Origin: Photobacterium sanguinicancri
Lineage (GTDB): Bacteria > Pseudomonadota > Gammaproteobacteria > Enterobacterales > Vibrionaceae
Assembly (NCBI RefSeq): GCF_024346675.1
Contig: NZ_AP024851.1
Location: 1,426,001 to 1,490,000 of the forward strand
DNA length: 64,000 nucleotides
Direction: 5' to 3'
Shown: positions 52,768 through 61,995 of the stretch, piece after piece
How the letters are laid out: each line of letters begins with the position of its first letter
Numbering within the stretch: the first letter of the stretch is position 1
The notes under the pieces: generated by a model
The model's input: the letters and a program-made list of their open reading frames with translations, nothing else
Databases searched by the model: none
Told to the model about the DNA's origin: nothing
Program-made: the position numbers and the translations under genes

Positions 52768-53154
52768 AACGTACAACTTCTTAGTATAAGTATATTTAAA
52801 TCCATCCGAAACAAACAAACGCACTTATCATATCACCAGCTAATTAAAGCAGTAATTAAGCACGCATCTATGTAAAAACCAGCAGAGCATTCATCCATAC
52901 TATAATAAAAAACTGAAATAAAAATGAACGTTTTGCTATATATTATTCAGATAAATACGCCTTATCACATTTACGACACAATATTATAAACAGGTAGCAG
53001 CAATAAATCGTGACTAGCAACATATTTACAAAAAGAGAACACTTTTACATCTCATTTTGTGCATAAAAAACACTACTTTTAAATAAATGTCCCTTTATAA
53101 CAAAGAGATAAATGGTCAAAGACTAACGAATAAATAGAAAAACTGTGCCATTTA
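52768..53154. other. AT-rich intergenic region
   Basis: About 390 bases, very AT-rich. It should hold the symporter promoter at the left. No gene or RNA was recognised. Confidence 0.5.
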
Positions 53155-53393
53155 ATGCTGCCTTTACTCAAAAAGTACGGCATCAAAGCGGTCGTTTATA
53201 TCATCACTGGTGAGGGCTTTAATCGCAGGGGTGTGGAAAATGCAGGCCGTACTATGAGCCGAAGATGGACTCGCTTTCACGTGATGAGCCGTTTGACGAG
53301 ATCCGTCGTATTGGTATTTTCCCACGAACCGATGTCTTTGGACTATGGCGTAAGGTACGAGGTAATTACCTTTTCAGGAAAGTGAAAGCTTAA
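53155..53393 (+). pseudogene. Remnant of a polysaccharide-deacetylase-like gene
   Basis: The first frame starts MLPLLKKYGIKAVVYIITG, the NodB-homology N-terminal pattern. In a second frame, shifted by two, the DNA continues with an open reading from about 53224 to a TAA at 53391, containing DEPFDEIRRIGIFPRTD and GNYLFRKVKA, which read like the C-terminus of the same or a related protein. The middle of the gene is missing, so this is a decayed, frameshifted remnant. The family call is from pattern only. Confidence 0.5.
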
Positions 53394-53399
53394 TAGCTT

Positions 53400-53432
53400 A
53401 ATACGGGGTCAATCATATTTTGAACCCGTATT
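53400..53432. terminator. Hairpin downstream of the amidohydrolase gene
   Basis: AATACGGG and CCCGTATT enclose a partly paired loop, in the convergent gap. T-runs are weak, so its strength is uncertain. Confidence 0.5.
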
Positions 53433-53481
53433 ATGCTTAATCCATTATTAAAGCTTTTACCTCAAAAAGAACATTTGTTCT

Positions 53482-54741
53482 CTACAATGTATTTTTGTAG
53501 ACCATGCCATCTTTCATGATTAAGTTTTGCTTTTCAGGATTGGTAACACATTCTACGCCCGATAATGGGTTACCATCGATAATCAATAAATCGGCATACG
53601 CACCTTCAGTAATAACGCCCAACTTACCTTGCTGATAAGGGTGCTGATACGTCGACATCTCGAATAAACGACCACAGTTTGCCGTTACCATGCGTAGAGC
53701 CGTTACCGAATCAAATACATTTTCTATGGCTTGTAGTTCATTTGACTGTGTTTTGTGCACATCGAGTCTGCCGACACAATCGGTACCAAAACATACGTTT
53801 TGAATATCGTATTTTTTGATTAATTCAGCGGACTTAAACATCGCTTTACCCACTCGCTCAGTCTTTTGGTACAGAACTTCACTACCGAGTGGGATCTTGC
53901 GCTCAGCAATCAACGACGATGTGAAATACGAAGGAATGACATAAATACCTTTGTCTTTGATGATTTTCGCAATGTCATCGTCCATGATAGTGGCATGTTC
54001 AAATGACATCACCCCCGCTTCAGCAGCACGACGCATCGCATCTGCCGTATGAATATGGGCAGCAACATACGTGCCGTAATCCGAAGCCGCTTCAACGGCT
54101 GCTTTCATTTCATCAAGGGTATATTGCAAAGTATCTAGCGGATCGAAGGTTGATGATGCACCACCACCAGCCATGATTTTGATCTGAGATGCGCCCATAA
54201 ATAGCTGTTCACGCACCGCTTTAAGCACACCAGAACGTCCATCGGCAACGGTAAACGCACCTGTTTTCATTAGTGGAGAATCTTCGTGTCCACCCACACG
54301 TTGTTGTGCCTGATTTTGGCGATAATCTGAATGACCGCAAGTTTGCGAAATAGCAGCTTGTGACGGTAGAATTCGAGGGCCAGTCGCATAACCTTGGTCG
54401 ATGCTATTTTTCAAACCCAACGTGTTACCCGCCACATCACGAACAGTCGTAAAGCCTCGCATTAGCATCTCTTCTGCCACTTTCGCAGAACGGATTGCAA
54501 CCTCTTCACGCGTCATTTTATCTAGCTCATAGAAAGGTGCTGACATCGTGATATGAACATGCGCATCCATAAGCCCAGGCATAACTGTTTTGCCTTGAGC
54601 ATCAATAACTTCATCCGCTATTGCTGGATCAATGTCTCCGATCTTTGTAATCAGATTATCTTCGATAAGAAGAGATGTATTACGCTCAAGTTGATCATCA
54701 GTACCGTTAAAAACATTGGCGTTAATAATTGCAATTTTCAT
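53482..54741 (-). CDS. Amidohydrolase family protein (imidazolonepropionase/prolidase-like)
   Basis: A 419-aa metal-dependent hydrolase. His61 and His63 are in GLMDAHVHITMS; a metal-bridging Lys lies in IKIMAGGGASS, further His in AAHIHTADA and MSFEHATI, and the Asp in CFGTDCVGR. It belongs to the branch annotated as Xaa-Pro dipeptidase or imidazolonepropionase-related. It is not a canonical HutI and no other hut genes are near. It shares the control region with the AraC regulator gene upstream. Confidence 0.85.
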   Translation of the reverse strand: MKIAIINANVFNGTDDQLERNTSLLIEDNLITKIGDIDPAIADEVIDAQGKTVMPGLMDAHVHITMSAPFYELDKMTREEVAIRSAKVAEEMLMRGFTTVRDVAGNTLGLKNSIDQGYATGPRILPSQAAISQTCGHSDYRQNQAQQRVGGHEDSPLMKTGAFTVADGRSGVLKAVREQLFMGASQIKIMAGGGASSTFDPLDTLQYTLDEMKAAVEAASDYGTYVAAHIHTADAMRRAAEAGVMSFEHATIMDDDIAKIIKDKGIYVIPSYFTSSLIAERKIPLGSEVLYQKTERVGKAMFKSAELIKKYDIQNVCFGTDCVGRLDVHKTQSNELQAIENVFDSVTALRMVTANCGRLFEMSTYQHPYQQGKLGVITEGAYADLLIIDGNPLSGVECVTNPEKQNLIMKDGMVYKNTL

Positions 54742-54836
54742 GACAAAACTCTCTCTGTTTTTTCGTGTTATGACTTAGGGTGTGGTCATATCATAGGAAA
54801 AGAGTGAGAGAGAGAATTGCCATTTGATGACAGTGG

Positions 54837-55856
54837 CTATTTTGACCGATTCAATTTCCGATATTGGGATGGCGTCATCTGCATCTGACGTTTAAATGCG
54901 CGGGTAAAATGGGCGGAATCTGTATAACCCATCTTACTGGCTATACTGGTAAGCGATAAATCAGTATTACAGATAAGGTCAATAATCTGCTCAAGCACCA
55001 TCTCTTCAATAATGTCGCTGTATATAGCGCCTTCTTTTTCTAAACGCCGCTGCAAAGTACGCACATTAATCCCCAAGATGTCTGAGGCCCATTTGATTGA
55101 AAGCTTCCCCATCGATAAATAAGGCCTAATCGCCAGCTTAAACACAGCAACAAATGAATCTGCTTTAATTGAATCTGTCGTGCTATCTGAAAACGAAGCC
55201 CGCGATGACAAATGAATTGGACTTAACATCATTTCTTCAGGGATCGCGACCGCCATGACAGAACGTGCAGTATAAAGCTGAGTATTTATGAGTGGCTTGA
55301 AGCTACGAAAAATATCGGCATCGTGGGATTGCAGTGCCAATTCACTCGCACTCCATTTACCCGAGGTTAATGTAGACAACAATTCATGAATAAAAATCAC
55401 CGAAAACAGCTCGGCATACTGAAAGCTTAAATCATGGTTAAACGGTTTATCCCTGACTAGCCACCATTTTCCACCTCTATGCTGGGTATAGACTCTACTG
55501 CCAGTGGCAGACTGTTGCAGTAACCCACAGCACTCATCTAATGCTGCCTTTAAGCTTGAAGAGTGAGTAAGCTTTTCAAGCAAGCGAGGAATATACACAT
55601 CATGGCAAACACTCCAGACCAAGAGTCCAAACTGATCAGGTGTTGTTCTACTGCCTAAAATTTGAATAAGATTTTTCAGTGCATTTTCAGGTAAATAATC
55701 GTAGCGGCTGTCATTGCTATGCAGATCATTAGGGATTCTGGACTCTTTCAACAACACATACATATTATGATCTAACGTTTTGAATAGTTGCGAAAAAAGC
55801 GCAATATCTTCGCGCTTAACTAATGCTATTTCTCGATTTTCAACCATCGCATTCAC
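54837..55856 (-). CDS. AraC-family transcriptional regulator
   Basis: A 339-aa regulator with an Arabinose_bd-type N-terminal domain and the C-terminal pair of AraC helix-turn-helices (LSLTSIASKMGYTDSAHFTRAF, then MTPSQYRKL). It resembles the OruR/ArgR-like subgroup in length and arrangement. It stands between the amidohydrolase gene and the divergent PLP decarboxylase, and it likely controls both. Confidence 0.85.
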   Translation of the reverse strand: MNAMVENREIALVKREDIALFSQLFKTLDHNMYVLLKESRIPNDLHSNDSRYDYLPENALKNLIQILGSRTTPDQFGLLVWSVCHDVYIPRLLEKLTHSSSLKAALDECCGLLQQSATGSRVYTQHRGGKWWLVRDKPFNHDLSFQYAELFSVIFIHELLSTLTSGKWSASELALQSHDADIFRSFKPLINTQLYTARSVMAVAIPEEMMLSPIHLSSRASFSDSTTDSIKADSFVAVFKLAIRPYLSMGKLSIKWASDILGINVRTLQRRLEKEGAIYSDIIEEMVLEQIIDLICNTDLSLTSIASKMGYTDSAHFTRAFKRQMQMTPSQYRKLNRSK

Positions 55857-55963
55857 CCTTATATCGACCCTAGATAGATAAAAACAGTATTGTCATCAAA
55901 TGGCAAGAACTTCCAAGCCTGATCGCTAAGATGGAACAACACTTAGTCACGAGGTATAGCGTT

Positions 55964-57427
55964 ATGTCACATCAATTCAATCAGTATAAATCACCATTAC
56001 AGCAATCATTTAAACATGCGGTTTCTTATATTGAGTCACTGCCAGATCGAAAAATCGACCAAACACCAACATCGCAGCAGCTTCGCCAAGCAATTGCAGG
56101 GCCACTCCCCCTTCATGCTACTGATCCTGCAACCGTTATCGATGACATGGTTAAAAATGTTGACGCTGGACTTATTGCGTCAGGTGGTCCGCGTTTCTTT
56201 GGTTATGCGATTGGCGGTTCATTCCCAGCTTCATTAGCGGCTGATTGGATGGTGAGTGCTTGGGACCAAAATGTACCGTATTTTGTTGCAAGCCCTGCAA
56301 TGGCCGTTGTTGAAGAAACTGCAGCCGAATGGATGGTTGAGCTACTCGGCCTAACAAAAGGCTCGGCTGTCGGCTTTACTTCTGGCGCACAAGAAGCGAT
56401 TTATACTTCGTTGATCACTGCAAGAAATACGCTGTTGCAACGTGAAGGTTGGGATGTGGCAGCCCGTGGTATGTATGGTGCACCTCGCATCCAAGTGGTT
56501 ATTAGCGATCAAATCCACTCTACAATTAAGCGCGCCTTATCCATGATTGGCATTGGCTTAGAAGACATCATCAAAGTACCAACAGATGACAACCTAAGGT
56601 TGATCCCCGAAGAGCTGGAACGCGTGATGAAATTGTGCGAAGGACCAACCTTGGTATGTGCACAAGCGGGCTGTATTGATTCTGGTGCATTTGACCCCTT
56701 TGATCAAATTGCTGATTGCGTAGAAGCACATAACAACGCATGGCTACACGTTGATGGTGCTATCGGTTTATGGGCGGCGGCAAGTGATAAACAAAAACAC
56801 CTATTGAAAGGCATTGAACGTGTCGACTCTATCGATACCGATGGCCATAAATGGTTCAACATGCCTTACGACTGCGGCATGGTGATTGTCAAAGATCCAA
56901 GCACGATCACTACCGCTATGGGCGGGAACAACATGGGTGATTACCTGAATGATGCGATGGAGAAGCCCGATCGTAATGCGATCAACTTCGGCATTTCAGC
57001 ATCACGCCGTGCACGAGGTGTGCCAGTGTATGCTGCATTTAAATCGCTAGGTAAAGAAGGTATTGTCGCTCATCTTGATAATTGCAGTGCACTAGCAAAA
57101 CTCATGGCAGAAAAACTGGCGGCGGTTGACGGAATCACCATTCTTAACGATGTCGTTTCAAATCGTTTTTCAGCTCAATTTGGCTACGGTGATGAGAACT
57201 ACCGTAACGAACTGACAGCACGTGTCGTACACCACTTACAAGAAGAAGGTTATTTATACCCATCAACATCAGGCTACAAAGGCTTAAAAACAATGTTGAT
57301 TTCAATTCTGAGCTGTCATACCAGTGAAGAAGATGTCGTAACTTCAACCAAGAAAATCATTGCTGCCTACCATCATGAGCAAGCAATGATGGAAACAGAA
57401 TCGCATCAAGCAGAATGCATGAGTTAA
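55964..57427 (+). CDS. PLP-dependent group II decarboxylase-like protein
   Basis: A 487-aa fold-type I PLP enzyme. PLP-binding Lys296 is in SIDTDGHKWFNM, the Asp of the HVDGA motif is Asp264, and phosphate binding involves FTSGAQEAI. Similarity lies with the pyridoxal-dependent amino-acid decarboxylases (aromatic-L-amino-acid/glutamate type). The frame opens at 55931, but GAGG precedes the ATG at 55964. It is divergent from the AraC gene. The substrate is not known. Confidence 0.87.
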   Translation: MSHQFNQYKSPLQQSFKHAVSYIESLPDRKIDQTPTSQQLRQAIAGPLPLHATDPATVIDDMVKNVDAGLIASGGPRFFGYAIGGSFPASLAADWMVSAWDQNVPYFVASPAMAVVEETAAEWMVELLGLTKGSAVGFTSGAQEAIYTSLITARNTLLQREGWDVAARGMYGAPRIQVVISDQIHSTIKRALSMIGIGLEDIIKVPTDDNLRLIPEELERVMKLCEGPTLVCAQAGCIDSGAFDPFDQIADCVEAHNNAWLHVDGAIGLWAAASDKQKHLLKGIERVDSIDTDGHKWFNMPYDCGMVIVKDPSTITTAMGGNNMGDYLNDAMEKPDRNAINFGISASRRARGVPVYAAFKSLGKEGIVAHLDNCSALAKLMAEKLAAVDGITILNDVVSNRFSAQFGYGDENYRNELTARVVHHLQEEGYLYPSTSGYKGLKTMLISILSCHTSEEDVVTSTKKIIAAYHHEQAMMETESHQAECMS

Positions 57428-57453
57428 GTTACCTATATCAGCCACAATCAAAA

Positions 57454-57480
57454 ACGAGCTAGCCTTTAAGGCTAGCTCGT
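57454..57480 (+). terminator. Terminator after the PLP decarboxylase
   Basis: ACGAGCTAGCCT and AGGCTAGCTCGT make a perfect 12-bp stem with a TTA loop, followed by TTCATTTCT. Confidence 0.88.
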
Positions 57481-57594
57481 TTCATTTCTACCGCTATCGT
57501 AATATAGTGAATATGCTTGGTCACACTCAACTAGAAAACTTATATTATCCGTTATTTTAAATGTGGATAAATTGCATAAACAAGGATGTCGATA

Positions 57595-58062
57595 ATGAGT
57601 ATCAACTTTCTCAAAATCAATGGTCATATTGCTGAAGAAGTGATTAAACTCGCAGTCGGAACAAATCAAGATCACTTGATTGCGACTAACGCAGAATGGC
57701 TTACTCAAGCTAATTTTAATAATGACAGCATAGACTTTGCTATCTATCACAGTGGACAACCCGCCGGGTTAATTTCACTCATCGACCCAAGAATTCGAGC
57801 GATTCCAGATGATCACTTTCAACCTGATCACCTGTACGTCTGGCGATTAATGATAGATCATGCATTTCAGGGCAAAGGTATCGGCAACAAAGCGGTCAAC
57901 TTTGCTAAAAACTATGCGCAACTGGTCGGATTATCGGGTGTCTCGTTAACTACAATGGATAATGAACAAGGCAATGCCAAGCCCTTGTATTTAGCGAATG
58001 GGTTCACGCCGACAGGACGCAGACTTGAAGATGAAATCGAGTTAATATTTAGCCACGATTAA
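57595..58062 (+). CDS. GNAT-family N-acetyltransferase
   Basis: A 155-aa acetyltransferase. The acetyl-CoA loop is QGKGIGNKA, after the beta strand LYVWRLMIDHAF. The ATG at 57586 is too near the AAGG; the ATG at 57595 fits it better. Substrate not predictable. Stands alone, with a terminator upstream. Confidence 0.8.
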   Translation: MSINFLKINGHIAEEVIKLAVGTNQDHLIATNAEWLTQANFNNDSIDFAIYHSGQPAGLISLIDPRIRAIPDDHFQPDHLYVWRLMIDHAFQGKGIGNKAVNFAKNYAQLVGLSGVSLTTMDNEQGNAKPLYLANGFTPTGRRLEDEIELIFSHD

Positions 58063-58192
58063 GCGCTCCCATTAACTCACCGACTAATCACCTACCCCAA
58101 CCATCAAGTCTAACGAGCTTAATCTTCAAGACTCGGCGCGCGTAAACAACGAATAATACGTGTTACATCAATGTTCAACGGTTGGAATTTTC

Positions 58193-58223
58193 CTAAACTG
58201 ATGAAAACTTTTCATCAGTTTAG
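58193..58223 (+). promoter_or_regulatory. Perfect 15-bp palindrome abutting the NifW-like start
   Basis: CTAAACTGATGAAAA and TTTTCATCAGTTTAG are exact reverse complements with one central base, ending three bases before the ATG at 58227. It could be an operator or, in the mRNA, a long stem hiding the start region. No ribosome binding site is visible outside it. Confidence 0.75.
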
Positions 58224-58226
58224 ATT

Positions 58227-58532
58227 ATGAGCCAAGCCAATACTCAACCAGCGACACTACAACAAACCACACTACAACAAACCATTGCCAGCTTTACTTC
58301 TATCGAACAAGCACTGGAATACTTCGACATTGGCTTTGATAGTCGCTTTATTGATACCAATCGCCTTGAGTTAACCAAACGCTTTAATGGCTATTTATTA
58401 CTCACTAAACCTGATGATTGGTTTTCAGGCAGACGCGCACTAAAGAATGCCTACTGCAAAGTACAACGGAGTAAATTAGACCGTCATACCCGTTCAGCTT
58501 GCCGTGGCTGCACCTCTTGCCAGCGACGCTAA
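58227..58532 (+). CDS. NifW-like protein (orphan)
   Basis: A 101-aa protein. The segment LEYFDIGFDSRFIDTNRL, followed by ELTKRFNGYL, fits the NifW (nitrogenase-protective protein) pattern, and RRALKNAYCKVQ fits its C-terminal part. An added Cys-rich tail (CRGCTSCQRR) is not a NifW feature. There are no nif genes in the window, so its role is probably something other than nitrogenase protection. The N-terminus has a small tandem repeat (TLQQT twice). The family call is good but not proven. Confidence 0.7.
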   Translation: MSQANTQPATLQQTTLQQTIASFTSIEQALEYFDIGFDSRFIDTNRLELTKRFNGYLLLTKPDDWFSGRRALKNAYCKVQRSKLDRHTRSACRGCTSCQRR

Positions 58533-58581
58533 AATTCATCTCAACTCATATTTACTATCAATATTGGCTATTCACATTTAT

Positions 58582-59469
58582 TTAGTCATTCACTGAAAGC
58601 TTGAGTAGCCCTTTAAATACATCGATTAAGTACAGATCAACATCTCTTAATCCGCGATTTTTTGGCCAAATAGCGTCGTACTGAATAAAGAACTCCGTTT
58701 GTGCAAACTCAGCATCGAGCTCAACCATCCCGTCAGGCATAGGATCATTACCACACATTAAGGTGGACCAGCCTAAGTTCTGTCTAACCATATCAACAGT
58801 GCCATGATACCCCTGAGCAAACCACACATAAGGCGACATTCTTGCTGCCTGCATCATATTGGGCTGACTTTGCCAAGAATTCGATAATATTTGAGTTGTC
58901 ATTGCTAACTGATCATTCGATACATAGCGTTTCCGAGCAAGCGGATGCCCTTTCCCAACAACAATTTTCAGATTACATTGGCCAATAGCCATAAACTCAT
59001 AAAAACTACTTTGCCCTTCAAGGGTCGGCGCAAGAGCTAGGTCTATCTGTCCGAGCTTTATACCTTCAAAAATATGTTCAGGGCTTAAACTCACCACACT
59101 TAACCGCAGGTGGGGCCATTTTTTTTGAAATTCAGGTAAAGCCGCAAATACGCGATCAACATTGAGATCTTGGTCTAATGCCAATGTCAGCTCAGCAGGT
59201 ACCCCCATAGATAGCTGCAATGCGTTATTACTAAAACGTTCGGCACTATCAACAACAACCTTCGCACTATCGTAAAGGTTCAACCCTTCTGGTGTGATTT
59301 CGGGGTATTTCCCTTTCCGATCAAACAACACCACCCCAAGCTCATCTTCTAACCGCGCGATATTACCGCTCACTGTCGCAAGGTGTTTACCCATCAACCG
59401 CGCGGCAGCACTAAATGATCCCGCGTCTGCTGCAGCAATAAAACTCTTTAGTAATTCAAGCCTAATCAT
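58582..59469 (-). CDS. LysR-family transcriptional regulator
   Basis: A 295-aa LysR regulator: N-terminal helix-turn-helix (FSAAARLMGKHLATVSGNIARLE) and a C-terminal effector-binding domain. It is divergent from the C45-type hydrolase gene at 59572, with a 100-base gap, so that gene is its probable target. Confidence 0.88.
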   Translation of the reverse strand: MIRLELLKSFIAAADAGSFSAAARLMGKHLATVSGNIARLEDELGVVLFDRKGKYPEITPEGLNLYDSAKVVVDSAERFSNNALQLSMGVPAELTLALDQDLNVDRVFAALPEFQKKWPHLRLSVVSLSPEHIFEGIKLGQIDLALAPTLEGQSSFYEFMAIGQCNLKIVVGKGHPLARKRYVSNDQLAMTTQILSNSWQSQPNMMQAARMSPYVWFAQGYHGTVDMVRQNLGWSTLMCGNDPMPDGMVELDAEFAQTEFFIQYDAIWPKNRGLRDVDLYLIDVFKGLLKLSVND

Positions 59470-59571
59470 AAACCCTCTGGTGTAACCATAGGAAACCTAT
59501 TAAATGATATTGAAAATATGATTAACAATACACTCGTTCTCAACAATAACTCCGAGATTTTCGAGGTAATT

Positions 59572-60702
59572 ATGAAAAAGACGATTCTAGCTCTGACGTT
59601 AACTGCATCATTTTCAGCTTTCGCTACCACACCTGTCGCGGGTGATGACCTGCCGTTTTTCAATGCTGAGCGTCAAGCCGTTCAACATGGTGCAATTGTA
59701 AAAGACATGACTGGACAAGGTCAGGTTGCATTAGCGCAATTTATGGCAACACAGCCTTTAGGTGAGTTTTCAGAACCAGTATTAAAGGCCGCCCAACATG
59801 CCGTTGAAAACAACCGAAAAATTGCACCTGACTATGTTGCTATGATGGAAGCGTCTGCCAAAATTCGAGGCGTAGATGTTGCTGAACTCTTTGCCTCTGT
59901 GTCACAAGTTGATTACAGCGTAAACCAAGCCGTTAAAAGTAGCATGCAGGCGGAGCAGGATGTTGAGGAAATCAAAGGCTGTACTTCTATTGCCTTTAAT
60001 AACGGTATTGTCGGTCAGACCAATGACCTCAGCCTAGCAACTAGCTTAACGGATCACACCACAGTCGTAAAAACTGATGATTCAATTTTTGTCGTGGCTG
60101 ATGGTGCACACTTCCAAGGCATGGGTAAACATGTAGGCATCGTGATTAACTTTATGGGGGCACCAGCCGGAGAAGATGGTATTAACAGCGAAAACCTTGT
60201 CACTGTTGATGCTATTTTTGCTGCGGCAACCCAAGCAAAAAGTGTCGATGCTTTCCTAAACACAATTAAAGATGTACGTACCATCATTCCTTTCAACTTC
60301 ACCTTGGCTGATGATCAGGGTAATCACGCCGCAGTAGAAATAACGGTAGAGAATGGTGTTAAGGCTATCCAGTACTCAGATAGAGGTTCTGTTCATGCCA
60401 ACCACAGTGCTGATTTTAAGCAGGCTTTTCTTACTGAACATACCGCAATAGAGGCTAATACTGCATTTTTCAGTACGTTTGCACGTGAAGCTGCTGCCGC
60501 TAACTTCCTCGATTATTCACCAGAACTAACAGTAGAGTCGATGCAATGGTTGTTTAGCCAGCGTCCAATTAACATGACTAAATACAAAGGCAAAGATTTT
60601 GTGACAGTAGAAGCCATGATCTTCGACACTGCGGAAGGTTGTGCGTATGTATCAGGCGACAATCCAAACTTCGCGGGGTATTCTAAAGTCTGCTTTGACT
60701 AA
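59572..60702 (+). CDS. Secreted Ntn-type hydrolase, C45/choloylglycine-like
   Basis: A 376-aa protein from the ATG at 59572, with GAGGT at a proper distance; the longer frame start at 59518 is not used. A signal peptide (residues 1-18) is followed by a propeptide-like region and Cys137 in EEIKGCTSIAFNN, the expected autoproteolytic N-terminal nucleophile. The TNDL motif and the late EGCAYVSG are typical for the C45 family (acyl-CoA:6-aminopenicillanate acyltransferase-like). It probably cleaves or transfers an amide-linked acyl group in the periplasm. Substrate unknown. Divergent from a LysR regulator. Confidence 0.78.
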   Translation: MKKTILALTLTASFSAFATTPVAGDDLPFFNAERQAVQHGAIVKDMTGQGQVALAQFMATQPLGEFSEPVLKAAQHAVENNRKIAPDYVAMMEASAKIRGVDVAELFASVSQVDYSVNQAVKSSMQAEQDVEEIKGCTSIAFNNGIVGQTNDLSLATSLTDHTTVVKTDDSIFVVADGAHFQGMGKHVGIVINFMGAPAGEDGINSENLVTVDAIFAAATQAKSVDAFLNTIKDVRTIIPFNFTLADDQGNHAAVEITVENGVKAIQYSDRGSVHANHSADFKQAFLTEHTAIEANTAFFSTFAREAAAANFLDYSPELTVESMQWLFSQRPINMTKYKGKDFVTVEAMIFDTAEGCAYVSGDNPNFAGYSKVCFD

Positions 60703-60710
60703 GCCAACCT

Positions 60711-60735
60711 GCAATCCGGCCATCGCGCCGGATTG
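60711..60735. terminator. Hairpin after the C45-type gene
   Basis: GCAATCCGGC and GCCGGATTGC form a 10-bp stem with a short loop. A poor T-tract follows (ATTATAT). Confidence 0.65.
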
Positions 60736-61128
60736 CATTATATCCATCGTCATAACCCCTGCATAAATAATGACTCCCGCAACAAATAATATGAATCAAA
60801 TAAAATTCACTAATTTATATTTCGCCCTCCAATATCATCCTTAATGCCACAGCAGCCAACATTAGAGTATTAGCTCATTCACAATTTTGTCTTCTGCATT
60901 TGCTTTATATTAACCGTTATCATCTACTCTAAATAAAATTAAACGCACAAAAACTGATTGCATTTTTATTCAATAGTTATTATTTAAATTTAGCCTTACC
61001 GCAATTTGATTTAAATATTAATTACGGCAATAAAATCTAGGCCATTTAATGGCTGAACATTTTTAGACTTTACTTTGAATAAATAACATCCGATGAATCT
61101 GCATTAAATAATAATGAATGGATGACAT
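60736..61128. other. AT-rich intergenic region upstream of endA
   Basis: About 390 AT-rich bases with no gene. Contains the likely endA promoter; no distinct regulator site was recognised. Confidence 0.5.
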
Positions 61129-61923
61129 ATGAAAAAACTCCTCGCAATTAATCTCTGTTTACTTTCGTCTGTAGCCTTTGCATCGCCTTCAACCATCACA
61201 AACAATGCGCCAGATGGATACTACATTGAAGCACAAGGGTTAACAGGTGAAGCATTAAAAGACATGCTCGGTATTATCGCAGCACGAGGGCAGCATCAGC
61301 TCAGCTATAGCCAAGTTTGGTCAGCGTTAAAAGATGCTAACGAAGATCCTAACAACGCTGACAATGTCATTTTGTATTACAGCGGTCGCTCACAATCAAA
61401 AGATTTCAATTCATCAAAAACGAATAACCAAGACGCGTGGAACCGCGAACATATTTGGCCTAAATCATTTGGCTTTAAGCGCAAAAACCAATGGGGATAT
61501 ACCGATATCCACCACCTTCAACCAACGGACGCCAAAATAAATTCTATTCGTTCCAATAAAGATTTCGGTTATGGGGGTCAACCTGTTGCTAAAGCACCGT
61601 TTAATAAAACCAGTACAACCACTTTTGAACCTCGTGATGCAGTAAAAGGCGATACTGCCCGATCTATTTTTTACATGGCTGTTCGCTACCAAGGTAACGA
61701 TGCCAACATGCCAGATCTATTCCTTGTTGATAATACGTCAAGTACATCAGGGCAGCCTAAAATGGGTAAACTCTGCACCTTGCTTCAATGGCACAATGCT
61801 GATCCTGTCGATAACTGGGAGCAACAGCGTCACGAAAAAGTCGTAAAATGGCAGGGCAACCGTAACCCATTTATAGATAACCCAACATGGGTAAATGCTA
61901 TCTACGGTGCTAAGTGTCAATAA
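61129..61923 (+). CDS. endA: Endonuclease I (EndA/Vvn/Dns family)
   Basis: A 264-aa secreted or periplasmic nuclease. Signal peptide (residues 1-19). The beta-beta-alpha metal motif contains Arg107-Glu108-His109 in WNREHIWPKSFG, and the second motif is DIHHLQPTDAKINSIRSNKD. It nonspecifically cuts DNA and RNA; in vibrios such enzymes degrade extracellular DNA. Cysteines are few, so the disulfide pattern differs from Vvn. Stands alone. Confidence 0.9.
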   Translation: MKKLLAINLCLLSSVAFASPSTITNNAPDGYYIEAQGLTGEALKDMLGIIAARGQHQLSYSQVWSALKDANEDPNNADNVILYYSGRSQSKDFNSSKTNNQDAWNREHIWPKSFGFKRKNQWGYTDIHHLQPTDAKINSIRSNKDFGYGGQPVAKAPFNKTSTTTFEPRDAVKGDTARSIFYMAVRYQGNDANMPDLFLVDNTSSTSGQPKMGKLCTLLQWHNADPVDNWEQQRHEKVVKWQGNRNPFIDNPTWVNAIYGAKCQ

Positions 61924-61938
61924 GGCACTAAAGAACAA

Positions 61939-61970
61939 CGTCCTTACGCGTGAAATCACACGTAAGGACG
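61939..61970. terminator. Hairpin between endA and the DapA-like gene
   Basis: CGTCCTTACG and CGTAAGGACG with inner paired bases form a long stem in a convergent gap. No clean T-run follows on either strand. Confidence 0.55.
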
Positions 61971-61995
61971 AGATAACAATACCCGAGATGCGATC

